DNA of 64,000 nt from Spiroplasma_E sp902809815 (GTDB lineage: Bacteria; Bacillota_I; Bacilli_A; Mycoplasmatales; VBWQ01): assembly GCF_964030925.1 (NCBI RefSeq), contig NZ_OZ034992.1:62001-126000 (forward strand), read 5' to 3'. Both the position numbers and the translations under genes were made by a program. The notes below the pieces were generated by a model. The model ran no database searches and was not told where the DNA came from. It saw nothing but the letters and a program-made list of their open reading frames with translations. Positions 11,739 through 21,690 of this stretch are shown in pieces. How positions within the stretch are numbered: the first letter of the stretch is position 1; each line of letters begins with the position of its first letter.

Positions 11739-13215
11739 TTACCGTCCCATTTTTTTTGTTAAATCTTTTTTAGATTTGGTTTTTTGTTCTTGATTTTGAT
11801 ATTTATTAATTAATAATTTTAATATTTTTCTTTTTTCTGGACTTAATGCTTCCATTTTTCTTGGACTTAATGCGGGTATTTGTTCTTTTGTGAGTGCTTC
11901 TATTTGTTGATTTGTAAGTCAACTAATTTGTTCTCTTGTCAATCCTTCTATTTGTTCTGGTGTGAGTGCTTGTATTTGTTCAATTGTAAATAAACTAATT
12001 TGTAAAATAGTCAATGAGGGTATTTGCTTTGGTGTTAGTGCTTGTATTTGTTGATTTGTAAATATTTGTATTTGTTCTTTGGTAAATGCTGGTATTTGTT
12101 CATAATCAATTCATTGAATTTGTTGTGTTGTGAAAGCTTGGATTTGTGAAACTTTGAATTTCTTAGTTCATTGTGATGTAAACATTCTAATTTTATTGTA
12201 GTTAAGTGAACTTATTTGTTTGGTTGTCAAAGCTTGTACTTGTGAGATTTTTAAATAATAAATTTGTGAATTTGTAAATCATTGGATTTATTGTGTTGTG
12301 AAAGCTTGGATTTGTCTTGATGTTAAGATAATAGTTTGTGAAGTTTTAAATGACGCTATTTGATTTTCTGTAAAAGATTGTATTTGCGAGACTGTAAATG
12401 CGGGTATTTGTTTTTCTGTTAATGCTTTAATTTGTTGTGGTATAAATGCTGGTATTTGTTCGATTGTGAGTGCTTGTATTTGTTCTTTAGTAAATATTTC
12501 AATTTGTTTGATTGTGAATGCGGGTATTTGTTTTAGTAAATCAAGTGATTTGTCAAACAGTAAGTGCTGCTGCTTGTTCGCTTGTGAGTGCTGGTATTTG
12601 TTTTTTGGTTAATGCTTTTATTTGTATTTCTGTAAATGATGCTATTTGTTTTTTTCTAAGTCAAGTAATTTGTAAGTTTGTGAATCATGATATTTGTTTT
12701 TTGGTGAATCAAGAAATTTGTAAAGTAGTAAATGATTCTATTTGTTTTTTTGTCAATGATTGAATTTGTAATTTTGTCAATATTTGGATTTGTTCAATGG
12801 TGAATCAAGTAATTTGTCATTCTGTAAATGCTTGTATTTGTCTTGGTGTTAAAATTACTATTTCTTCAGTTGTCAATCTTTGTACTTCTTTTTTTGTGAG
12901 TATTTCAATTTCATGTGTAGTTAATTTATTTATATTTTGTAGATTTATATCTTTTTTTTCTTCATTTATTTTAATAAATAGTACTTCTCTTTTCATTTTA
13001 TTTATGAAATGTGGTTTATATGTATTTATTGATTTATTAAATAAAACCTTTGATAATTCTTGTGATTTTAGAAAATTTTGATATATTTCTTCAAGTTTGT
13101 TTTTATGTTCTTGGATAGGATTTGTTCAATTATTAATTTGTATACTGATTAGGTTTAATGAATTATTATTAATAGATTTTGTTAGTTCGTTTGAAAAATT
13201 AAGTAAAATTTTCAT
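11739..13215 (-). pseudogene. Octapeptide-repeat protein gene, broken by frameshift and nonsense
   Basis: On the minus strand roughly 45 consecutive 24-bp units encode an 8-residue repeat of the form Glu-Ala-Leu-Thr-Pro-Glu-Gln-Ile, with Trp supplied by TGA in some units. An ~85-residue non-repetitive N-terminus starts at an ATG after AAAGG, and the protein ends QEQKTKSKKDLTKKMGR. Two lesions are visible: one unit near 12532-12553 has 22 instead of 24 bp (frameshift), and CAA is TAA at 12288-12290. The repaired gene would encode ~492 aa. Short Leu/Ile-spaced repeats suggest a solenoid binding surface. The function is unknown. Confidence 0.75.
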
Positions 13216-13572
13216 TTTTTTTATTTTTCCTTTCAATGATATAAATTAAAACATAAAAACTCATTTACTTTAAATTAAGCAATGAGTTAAAAAACTTTTA
13301 TAATTTTTTAATACTTCTTATTATATGTGTTAATTATATTTGAGTTTAAAGAAAATACAACGAAAATGATATTTTAAAGGTTTTAAATTATTTTTAGTAA
13401 TATTTAATTTTGAAGGATAGTAGTTATGTGATAAAATTTCAAACATATACTAAAAAAACATTATAATTAAATATAAAAATATAATTAAATATAATTTAAT
13501 TATTTAAAGCATTATATTTATAGTCTATTTTAAATAAAGTATTTTATTAAATGATTGATTTAGGAGTAAGCA
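13216..13572. other. Intergenic region upstream of rsmG
   Basis: This AT-rich spacer lies between divergently oriented genes. An inverted repeat AACTCATT...AATGAGTT at about 13259-13295 could form a hairpin. No convincing gene, tRNA, parS site or DnaA-box cluster was seen. Confidence 0.4.
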
Positions 13573-14268
13573 ATGAATAAAAATTGAGCTATAGGTTTAA
13601 CTAATTTAACTTTAACCCCAATAATGGAACAACAATTAAGTCAGTATTATAAAATTTTAATTGCTGAAAATAAAAAATATAACTTAACAACGATCATTGA
13701 AGAAATGGAAGTTTATTATAAACATTTCTATGATTCTCTTTTAATTAGTAATAATATCATTTTGGAGGATCAAAATATTTGTGATGTTGGTAGTGGTGCT
13801 GGTATACCAGGAATAATTTTAAAAATTTGTTTTCCCAATTTACAATTAACTATTATTGAATCAAATACAAAGAAATGTCAATTTCTAAAAACAGTAATTA
13901 CTGAACTAAACTTAGAAAATGTTTATATAATTAATCAAAGAGCAGAAACATTTGCTCATCAATATCGTGAAACATTTGATATTGTAACAGCAAGAGCATT
14001 AGCACCGCTAAATATTTTAAGTGAATTATGTTTAGGATTAGTTAAAGTTGAAGGATTATTTATTGCTTATAAGGGTCTTAAAGTTGAAGAAGAACTTGCG
14101 TTGGCACAAAATAGTATTAACACAATGGGTGCAAAGTTAATTAATCAATTTACTGTTCAATTACCAAACAACTATGGTCAAAGAACAATCCTTCATTTTC
14201 AAAAATATAAATTATGTGCTTTAAAATATCCAAGACCTTATCAACAAATTAAAAGTAAACCTTTGTAA
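13573..14268 (+). CDS. rsmG: 16S rRNA (guanine527-N7)-methyltransferase
   Basis: RsmG (GidB) methylates G527 of 16S rRNA with S-adenosylmethionine. The 231-aa length is normal. The SAM site is clear: NICDVGSGAGIPGIILKICF, then the acidic end of strand 2 (LTIIES), the NQRAE motif and DIVTARALAPL. AGGAG lies 6 nt before the chosen ATG, and a downstream ATG at 13624 would lose the conserved N-terminal helix. It is followed by parA and parB, the gidB-soj-spo0J order commonly found near bacterial origins. Confidence 0.95.
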
Positions 14269-14346
14269 ATAATATTAATTAAAATTAGTGTTAAACTTAA
14301 TTAGTAGGATAAAATATTAGTCTATTAATTTAGAAAGGTAATTATT

Positions 14347-15111
14347 ATGGGCAAAATTATTGCAATTGCTAATCAAAAAGGTGGAGTTGGAAAAACAACT
14401 ACTGCTACTAATCTTGCTGCAGGTTTAGGTATAAAAAATAAAAAAGTGTTACTTATTGATTTGGATCCACAAGGTAGTGCTACTATTTCAATGGGTTTTG
14501 CTGCTGATAAAGTTGAACAAGATATATATGATGTTTTAGTACATGATGTTCCATTGGAAAAAGTAATTAAAACTGAAGTTTGTCAAGGAGTAGATTTATT
14601 ACCATCAACCATTTCTTTGGCGGGAGCCGAAATATTTTTATTAGAGCAATCTCGTAATAAAAGAAATATTTTATTAGAAAAATTAGAACCCGTAAAGGAA
14701 GTATATGATTTTATTATTATTGACTGTCCACCTAGTTTAGGATTAGTTAATCGTAATGCTTTAGCTTCAGCTAATTCAGTTATTATTCCATTGCAAGCTG
14801 AGTTTTATGCATTAGGTGGTTTGGTACAATTATTATCTACTATTCGTTTAGTACAACAATTATTTAATCCCAATTTAGAAATTGAAGGGATTTTATTAAC
14901 TATGGTTAATATTAGAACAACTTCTTCTGTTGAAGTTATCAAAGAAATTCAAAAAAATTTTAGAGAAAAAGTTTATAAAAATTATATTCCAAGAAATGTA
15001 ACTCTAAGTGAAGCACCAAGTCATGGTAAAAATATTTTTAGTTATCGGCCACGTTGCAGTGGTGCTATTGCTTATCAAAGTTTAGTGAATGAGGTGTTAA
15101 ATAATGTCTAA
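14347..15111 (+). CDS. parA: Chromosome partitioning ATPase ParA/Soj
   Basis: This 254-aa deviant-Walker ATPase has KGGVGKTTTATNLAAGL (Walker A), DLDPQGSATIS (A'), and DYDFIIIDCPPSLG-type Walker B at about residues 116-128. It binds DNA non-specifically in the ATP form and works with ParB at parS to segregate origins. GAAAGG precedes the ATG. The 3' end overlaps parB by 8 nt, so translation is likely coupled. It belongs to the short chromosomal Soj type without an N-terminal HTH. Confidence 0.96.
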   Translation: MGKIIAIANQKGGVGKTTTATNLAAGLGIKNKKVLLIDLDPQGSATISMGFAADKVEQDIYDVLVHDVPLEKVIKTEVCQGVDLLPSTISLAGAEIFLLEQSRNKRNILLEKLEPVKEVYDFIIIDCPPSLGLVNRNALASANSVIIPLQAEFYALGGLVQLLSTIRLVQQLFNPNLEIEGILLTMVNIRTTSSVEVIKEIQKNFREKVYKNYIPRNVTLSEAPSHGKNIFSYRPRCSGAIAYQSLVNEVLNNV

Positions 15112-15991
15112 TGATAAAAAAAATCGTATTTCTGCTAAAGGCTTAGCATCAATTTTTGGTGAAGGTTTAAATGATTTGATAACTAACATTGAAAGTTCAC
15201 CAGAAATTGCTAAAACTTTTTCACAAACTATTTCTCTTGCTAAAATTATTCCTAATCCATATCAACCGCGTGTAGTATTTAATGAACAAGAAATTAAAGA
15301 ACTAAGTGATTCAATTAAAATTCACGGTTTAATTCAACCAATTATTGTTAAAAAAACGATAACAGATGGTGTTTTTCAATTAGTTGCTGGTGAACGTAGA
15401 ACTAAAGCTGCAAAATTAGCAGGTCTAACAGAGATCTCTGCAGTAACTATTGAAGTAACAGATCAACAATTAATGGAATTTGCTTTGATTGAAAATATTC
15501 AACGTGTTGATTTGAATGCTTTTGAAGAAGCACAGGCATATCAAACTTTAATTAGTAAAATGAAATGAACTCAAGAACAACTCTCACAAAAAGTTAATAA
15601 ATCACGTAGTCACATTGCTAATACTTTACGAATTTTGCAATTGCCAGTAGAGATTTTACAAATGCTTCAACGCAATGAATTAACAATGGGTCATGTTAAA
15701 CCATTATTAAGTTTAGGCACTAATCTTAATTTAATGGTAACTATTGCTAAAAGGGCATATAGTGAGCAATGGAGTGTTCGTAAGGTTGAAGATGTTATTA
15801 AGATGCAACAATTAAGTTTAAATCAAAAACAAAATGTTAATAAAAAGTCAGATCTTCATTTAGTAGCATTAGAAAATACTTTATCAAGAACTTTAGATAC
15901 TAAAGTAAAAATCAATAAAAAACAACTAATCATCAATTATAGTAATCACAAAGAATTAAATCGAATTTTAGAATTTTTAAAATTAATATAA
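15104..15991 (+). CDS. parB: Chromosome partitioning protein ParB/Spo0J
   Basis: Reading the TGA at 15566 as Trp (KMKWTQEQL) gives 295 aa. The N-terminal ParB/Srx domain carries NPYQPR and the CTP-binding GERRTKAAKLAG and ENIQRVDLNAFEEA motifs. The HTH is EQLSQKVNKSRSHIANTLRIL, and a C-terminal dimerisation segment follows. It loads on parS and spreads as a CTP clamp. A start overlapping the end of parA indicates an operon. I did not find a canonical parS palindrome within the window. Confidence 0.96.
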
Positions 15992-15998
15992 ATTTATT

Positions 15999-16166
15999 TT
16001 ATGATATTTCTCTAAAAGGAAATATTAATCCTGAATTAGTATAGATAATTAAGTTTGTAATAAAAACAAATAAGATAGACAAACCAATTGCAATTTTACT
16101 TATACCTAGTATGATTAATAACTTTTTTGATATATCATGAGGATAAGTTAAAAGTTTCTTTTCCAT
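15999..16166 (-). CDS. Small single-span membrane protein
   Basis: The 55-aa product (MEKKLLTYPHDISKK...PFREIS) has one membrane segment at about residues 17-40. A very strong GGAGGA site 4 nt before the ATG supports it as real. It converges on parB with only 7 nt between stop codons. No family was recognised. Confidence 0.65.
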   Translation of the reverse strand: MEKKLLTYPHDISKKLLIILGISKIAIGLSILFVFITNLIIYTNSGLIFPFREIS

Positions 16167-16306
16167 ATTTTCCTCCTAAAAGTTATATTTATTTTTAAGC
16201 CTTACTTATTTATAATTATATACTATTGTAAAAGATTTTATCATTATATTTGATGTTATAATGTTATTTAAAATAATTTATTTTAACATTGAAAGGAAAA
16301 TTAAAT

Positions 16307-16378
16307 ATGCCAGAAAAAGATAAGAATACGTTATTTAAACGTATTATTTTTAGAAAATATAAAAGACATATTCCGTAA
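16307..16378 (+). pseudogene. 5' stub of a gene truncated by IS5-like copy 1
   Basis: GAAAGGAAAA precedes an ATG that encodes MPEKDKNTLFKRIIFRKYK. The frame then runs into the IS left end and stops (RHIP*). The continuation is not found on the other side of the IS, where a different gene lies on the opposite strand. Confidence 0.6.
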
Positions 16379-17520
16379 TTAAATTTTTTAAAAGTCAATT
16401 AATAATTTTAAAATTTATTTTATAATTTTGTTATTAACAATAAATTTAGAAAAGTGTTGATAAAAATGATTTTTGAAAATTTAAAAAAATTAAAAAATGA
16501 AGAATTTTACAGATATTTTGGTATAAAACGTTTTCATTTTAATGAAATGTTAGAAAAATTAATTGAAATAGAAAAATTAGAAAAAATAAAGGTCGAAAAA
16601 ATAAACTTTCAGTAGAAGAAAGATTAATGATGACTTTATTATACTGAAAAGAATATTATACTTTTTTTCAAATGAGTATTAAATCTAAAATGAGCCCATC
16701 AAGTTGTTTTCGAAATATTACTTGAGTAGAAAATAAACTTAGTAACCACAAAGATTACCAATTTTTAAAAGAAAGATATAAATTAAAAATTGATAAAAAA
16801 CAAGAAAATTCAAATGAATTTCAATTTTATTTAATTGATTCAACTGAGATTGAAATTGAAAGACCAACTAAAAAAAACTACAGTTAGAATATTTTTTTGG
16901 TAAAAGTTGAATGTATTCTATAAAATTTCAAATTGTATATGATTTTTTTAATAAAAAAATTGTTGATATTTTTGCTGATAATGGTAAAGTGCATGATTTT
17001 CAAATATTAAAAAATTCAAATCTTGAATTTTCAGAAAAAACAATAATTATTGGTGATTTAGGATATCAAGGTATACAAAATATTTATAAAAATACAATAA
17101 TACCAATTAAAAGAACTAAAAATAAAAAATTAACTAAACAAGAAAGAAAATACAATAAGATTGTATCTAAAATTAGAATTAAAGTTGAACATGTCTTTGC
17201 TTGATTGAAAAGATTCAAAATTTTAGTAAATAAATGTAGAAAATCTAAATTTAGACTTATGTACTTAAGATTTAACTTACTTTGTGAAATTTTTAATAAA
17301 ATAAAACCATTAAAATAAAAAAAATATTAAAAATATTTTTTTAAAATTTAAATTTTTATCGAGTTAATATAAAAATATTATTAACAATTTTTTGTTTAAA
17401 ATGTAAACTCATTTTTTAAACTATTTTTTCAAAAAATATTTATTTCTATATTCAATAACACTAAATAGTTTTAAAACAATTTTATTGACAATTAATTAAA
17501 TTTAATTACGGAATATGTCC
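16365..17520 (+). mobile_element. IS5-family-like element, copy 1
   Basis: The 1156-bp element is bounded by inverted repeats GACATATTCCGTAATTAAAT and its complement. Two further copies lie in this window (51568-52723 and 62654-63807, both inverted). Copies 2 and 3 have perfect 4-bp target duplications (AATG, AAAG), whereas this one has AAAA on the left and TATG on the right. It also has truncated, unrelated genes on the two sides. That pattern suggests recombination between IS copies after insertion. Confidence 0.85.
16454..17318 (+). pseudogene. IS5-like DDE transposase, frameshifted (copy 1)
   Basis: The transposase has an N-terminal HTH-type domain (EERLMMTLLYWKEYYTFF) and a DDE_Tnp_4-type core (IDSTEIEIERP; later IIIGDLGYQGI and RIKVEHVFAWLKRF). 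In all three copies the two halves are in different frames joined at a run of eight A followed by C, consistent with programmed -1 frameshifting. Copy 1 additionally lacks one A near 16590 (six instead of seven), which breaks the upstream half. It is probably inactive. Confidence 0.8.
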
Positions 17521-17716
17521 TATGTAAGAGTAATATCGTAGTAACTGTTGTAGAACCAAATGCTAATAAATACAACGAAAATAATAAGATTCTTTTCTTC
17601 TTATTTTTTTTAACATTAATTGTATATATTGAATTAGATCCTGTTTTTATTTTTTTATGTTTATCCTGATTAATCATATCTTTACTCGGGCTATTACTAT
17701 TTATTTTATATTTCAT
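17492..17716 (-). pseudogene. Membrane protein gene truncated by IS5-like copy 1
   Basis: AGGAAAGGA precedes an ATG. The native part is 65 residues, polar and Lys-rich, then hydrophobic (ILLFSLYLLAFGSTTVTTILLL, one membrane span). Reading then enters the IS right end and stops (RTYSVIKFN*). The remainder of the gene is missing from the other IS flank. Confidence 0.6.
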
Positions 17717-17833
17717 TTTAACAATCCTTTCCTAGCATTATTTTTAAAATAATCTAAAGTGAAAAATATAGCTTAACGCTTTAACTTGCTATTTTTAACT
17801 AAAATATTAAAATAGGAAAAAATATTAAAATAG

Positions 17834-17873
17834 TTTAAACCTTAGTTTTAATAAAATAAAACTAAGGTTTAAA
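17834..17873. terminator. Strong palindromic hairpin
   Basis: A perfect 17-bp inverted repeat (TTTAAACCTTAGTTTTA with a 6-nt loop) lies upstream of the truncated minus-strand gene and downstream of the plectrovirus remnant. It could act as a bidirectional terminator. Confidence 0.6.
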
Positions 17874-17990
17874 GTAAACCAATTAAATTTAGTTTTTATA
17901 TTTTAATATTAATAATTTTAATAATCATATAAACTTTGCTATACACCTATTAAAATTATAAGGAAAGAAATACTCTGTCCTCAAGTATAT

Positions 17991-18060
17991 AGGGACTTCG
18001 TCCCTCGCCACTACGTGGCTCACCCAAATTATAGTCCCAGTAGGTTCACTGGGACTATAA
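17991..18060. promoter_or_regulatory. Plectrovirus hairpin cluster (remnant copy)
   Basis: Three consecutive stem-loops stand out from the AT-rich background: AGGGA-CTTCG-TCCCT, GCCAC-TAC-GTGGC, and a 13-bp stem TTATAGTCCCAGT with loop AGGTTC. They sit just 3' of the Zot-like gene, exactly as the four-hairpin cluster at 55694-55773 does in the intact prophage, and both are preceded by AAGTATATAGGG. In filamentous phages such hairpin-rich noncoding regions carry origin and packaging signals. A terminator role is also possible. Confidence 0.6.
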
Positions 18061-18066
18061 TCATTT

Positions 18067-18929
18067 TTATTTATCTTTATTTTTAAGTTTATCTTTTTTC
18101 TTTAAAATATTATCCAATTTATCCAAACCAGCAGACTTAATATCACTATAAGTCATATCAATACTACTTGCTTCTTTAAGGTATTTCTTAGGTGACAATT
18201 CACTTTTAAGTTCATGCACATAATGTAAAGCACGTGAATTATACCTTTTTAACCAATGTCTAGGAAAAAATAAAGTCATAGCCATTGCTTCACCACTATA
18301 ACTTGGAGGCATAATACCTCTTTTAAACATTTTCTTTGTTCTACGACGTGAAAACACTACTTTATTATAATCCTCAATATTAGTATATAAATTAAGATTA
18401 AATATAACAATAAAACCCAAAAAACGCATACGTTTAACTTGAACAACATATTCTACTTTTTCTCTTGCTTGTACTGGTATTCTATTAGGGTGTTGTTCAA
18501 TCAAATACATAGTACCATTAAACATGTGACCTATTAACTTACAAAATTGTCCTAAACTTTCTTGTTGATTTTTAAACTGTACTCCTAAATCATTAGAATT
18601 TATTTTTAATGCTAATTCATCTAAAATTATTAAATCTTGTTCCTCAAAAGCATAATTACTTGCTAACTGATTAAAAGTAAAAACATCGTTATAATTAACC
18701 AAATAAGAATAACCAGTCTTTAACTTAATAGGGAAAGGACTCTAACTACTCGTTTCTTATGAGTTTGTGCTAAACAACAAGCAAGGGCAGATTTGCCAGT
18801 TCTTGGAGGTGCTGAAATAATATAACTACCAACTCGTTTTAAAATTTTAACATTACGAATAGTTATACAAATTGGATAAATAATCATAATTAAACCTACA
18901 ACTAATAATACATAACCATATCAAGGCAT
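18067..18929 (-). pseudogene. Plectrovirus Zot-like assembly ATPase, frameshifted
   Basis: The 5' part encodes a membrane segment (MPWYGYVLLVVGLIMIIYP) and the P-loop SAPPRTGKSALACC. The 3' part (from VNYNDVFTF) matches the intact homologue at 55793-56716, including LIILDELALKIN (Walker B) and EQHPNRIPVQAREKVEY. Near 18741 a 2-nt duplication (AGAG for AG on the coding strand) shifts the frame, so the ATPase is interrupted between Walker A and Walker B. Filamentous phages use this protein (pI/Zot) for virion assembly and export. Confidence 0.8.
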
Positions 18930-19180
18930 TATTTAACCACCTTATTTTTATTTTTAAACTTATTTTTAATTCAAAAACAAAATTTTATAAAATATGAACT
19001 TAAAATAAAAGGAAAAATAAAATCAAAAAAGAAAATTAAAAATTTTGAACCAAAACTAGCATTTTCAAAAAATAACTTTAATTTATCTACATCAAAATCA
19101 AAAAATAGAGCAGTAAATGATGATATTAAAAAACAAAAAATAACCCCACTACAAATTTCAAATAAATCTTTCTTTTTCAT
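18929..19180 (-). CDS. Small two-span membrane protein of plectrovirus remnant
   Basis: The 83-aa product has two hydrophobic segments (about residues 9-26 and 46-66) and a basic C-terminus (KNKFKNKNKVVK). Its stop overlaps the ATG of the Zot-like gene (TAATG). The intact prophage at 55.8-62.2 kb has no gene at this place, so the remnant derives from a different plectrovirus lineage. Function unknown. Confidence 0.6.
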
Positions 19181-19189
19181 AATAAACTC

Positions 19190-19360
19190 CTAACCTATAA
19201 TTAAACTAATTGCTCTAACAAATAATCATAAAGGTATAATATTTTCTATTCCACTAACAATATCAACATTTAAAGCAGTACTAATAGTATCTGAAAAAAT
19301 ATGTCGTAATAAACTATCTGTTGTAAAAAGAAATTGTCTTAATGGTTCAACTGGTAAAAC
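19190..19360 (-). pseudogene. 3' fragment of plectrovirus ORF1-like coat/adsorption gene
   Basis: The last ~56 codons (ending LFVRAISLIIG) correspond in position and pattern to the C-terminal membrane part of the 352-aa protein at 56728-57786. The IS3-like block starts at 19361. About 185 bp present in the intact gene are absent at this IS junction. Confidence 0.7.
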
Positions 19361-20150
19361 GGTGGTTGGCCCTTAATTACTGGACCATTTTTGATATAAA
19401 ATTCTAAATTTTAATTTGTAAAATTGGTGGTTTTAGAAATTTAGAATGTATTCTTTCATAATTATAAAACATAACATATTGATTTACATCATTTATAGCT
19501 TCATTGATGGATAAATATTGATTTGATCCTTTAGGTAGTCATTCTTGAGATAAATGAGAAAATCAGTTTTCAGATAATACATTACCACCAATATCATAAG
19601 GTTGTTTTTTGCTTAAAATTATTTGTTTATCCTCTGCTCATTTTGTGATATCCTGACAATAAAATTCGTTGGCGTTATCTGAATGTAAAATAACATTTTT
19701 TACTTGATTTCAAGAAAATTGTTTGTTGATTTTTTCAAGAGCAGGAAGAATTAAATCCTGATATGATTTATTAGGAGCAATATTATAACTAACAACATTA
19801 TTTGAATAAAAATCAATAATTACAAAAAGATATAATCATCCTTCTTTAGTATTTATTTGTTTAGTGTCCATTGATCAAATTTGATTTGAAGAGGTTGTAC
19901 TTTTATAATCTTTGTTTACTTTATCCATTGTAGGTATTCACTTATTTGGATTTTTTTTGTTTTTAGGATAGTTATTTTTAGTTTGTTTTAATCCTTGAAT
20001 ATTGTGTTCTTTCATAATTTTTCGCATTTGTTTTATTGATAATTCTATATTTAAAATGATATTTTTTTCTTGTTTTAATCACTCTTTAAAAGTTGAAAAA
20101 ATTCTTAAATATCCATAAATTCTGCCTTTTCTTGTAGAATGAAATTCGAT
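19361..20150 (-). mobile_element. Partial tandem duplicate of IS3-like element
   Basis: These 790 bp repeat the 3' part of the adjacent complete element (20151-20940) with a single visible mismatch (AGTTG versus AGCTG). The duplicate contains the right IS end and the C-terminal two thirds of the transposase but no start. Confidence 0.85.
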
Positions 20151-21280
20151 GGTGGTTGGCCCTTAATTACTGGACCATTTTTGATATAAAATTCTAAATT
20201 TTAATTTGTAAAATTGGTGGTTTTAGAAATTTAGAATGTATTCTTTCATAATTATAAAACATAACATATTGATTTACATCATTTATAGCTTCATTGATGG
20301 ATAAATATTGATTTGATCCTTTAGGTAGTCATTCTTGAGATAAATGAGAAAATCAGTTTTCAGATAATACATTACCACCAATATCATAAGGTTGTTTTTT
20401 GCTTAAAATTATTTGTTTATCCTCTGCTCATTTTGTGATATCCTGACAATAAAATTCGTTGGCGTTATCTGAATGTAAAATAACATTTTTTACTTGATTT
20501 CAAGAAAATTGTTTGTTGATTTTTTCAAGAGCAGGAAGAATTAAATCCTGATATGATTTATTAGGAGCAATATTATAACTAACAACATTATTTGAATAAA
20601 AATCAATAATTACAAAAAGATATAATCATCCTTCTTTAGTATTTATTTGTTTAGTGTCCATTGATCAAATTTGATTTGAAGAGGTTGTACTTTTATAATC
20701 TTTGTTTACTTTATCCATTGTAGGTATTCACTTATTTGGATTTTTTTTGTTTTTAGGATAGTTATTTTTAGTTTGTTTTAATCCTTGAATATTGTGTTCT
20801 TTCATAATTTTTCGCATTTGTTTTATTGATAATTCTATATTTAAAATGATATTTTTTTCTTGTTTTAATCACTCTTTAAAAGCTGAAAAAATTCTTAAAT
20901 ATCCATAAATTCTGCCTTTTCTTGTAGAATGAAATTCGATTAAAAGTTGGCATATTTTTTGATATTTATGATTGCATTTAATAATATGATTTTCTTCTTT
21001 TTTAATAGGTTTTTGTTTATTTTTTAAAAAGTAATATGTTGATCTGTTTAATTGAAGATATTGACATAGGTTTCTAATTGAATATTGATTTTTACAATCA
21101 TCAATAATTTTAATTTTTTCTTTGATATTTAATTTGTTAATTACTAATGCTATTTGTTTAATTTTATCCATTAATAAAAATCCTTTCAGGTTAAAATTAG
21201 TGTTAATTATATAACACAATTGTTTTTAGAATACATTCAGGTTTTTTAAATTAATGGTCTAGTAAAAAGGGCTAAGTGGC
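20151..21280 (-). mobile_element. IS3-family-like element, copy A
   Basis: A 1130-bp element with imperfect terminal inverted repeats: left AGCCCTTTTTACTAGACCAT, right rc GGCCCTTAATTACTGGACCA. Two identical-length copies lie at 27416-28545 and 54281-55410. Here the left end carries an extra 8-bp repeat (GCCACTTA twice) and the right end abuts the 790-bp duplicate. It has disrupted the plectrovirus ORF1 remnant. Confidence 0.85.
20194..21171 (-). CDS. IS3-family transposase (copy A)
   Basis: The 325-aa single-frame transposase starts at an ATG after GAAAGGA. An N-terminal HTH (SIRNLCQYLQLNRSTYYFLK) is followed by an HTH_21-like segment and the integrase core with catalytic acidic residues in SNQIWSMDTKQI, ILHSDNANEFY and GNVLSENWFSHLSQEW (D, D, E). 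It is one polypeptide rather than the usual OrfA/OrfB pair. TGA codes for several Trp. It matches copies B and C apart from rare substitutions. Confidence 0.85.
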
Positions 21281-21288
21281 TAAGTGGC

Positions 21289-21683
21289 TGAACATCAAAA
21301 AATACTGTTAAATGTCTTAAATTTGGAACACGAATAGGCATAGTAACAAAATTATATAAATCTTGTTGATAAATATCATTATCCACTTTACCTTTAAAAA
21401 CATATTTTGTATCACCAACATAATCTAAAAAACTAAAAGTAAAATTAGCAGTAAAAGTTTTAAAATATTCATATTCAAAATAAAACATAAAACCTTGAAT
21501 ATAAAAACTTAAAGGTTTATCAATTTCAAAATTTAACTGTGTTTGAAAATTTATAATACTTTTACCAGTATTAACAAAATTTAAATTATTAGTATTATTC
21601 TTTGCAACATAATTATGATTAAACATAATACGTGAAAATTCATCTAATTGTTTTCTATTAAAAGTATAAACGCCAGTTCCCAT
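21289..21683 (-). pseudogene. Middle fragment of plectrovirus ORF1-like gene
   Basis: This encodes MGTGVYTFNRKQLDEFSRIM onward and is nearly identical to residues ~100-230 of the intact ORF1 at 56728-57786. Homology stops abruptly at 21690 on one side and at the IS on the other, so both the signal-peptide end and ~185 bp near the C-terminus are gone. Confidence 0.8.
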
Positions 21684-21690
21684 ATCTATT

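Noticed and set aside
11830..12920. CRISPR-like array of ~24-bp repeats
   Set aside because: Repeats are contiguous without spacers and encode an octapeptide on the minus strand.
12518..13081. Plus-strand Val/Cys-rich open frames across the repeat region
   Set aside because: They are antisense shadows of the octapeptide-repeat gene.
13573..15991. Plasmid-type partition locus
   Set aside because: rsmG-parA-parB is the chromosomal arrangement; no plasmid replication gene or iterons are nearby.
13216..16306. parS site or oriC near parAB
   Set aside because: No palindrome close to TGTTTCACGTGAAACA and no DnaA-box cluster were seen.
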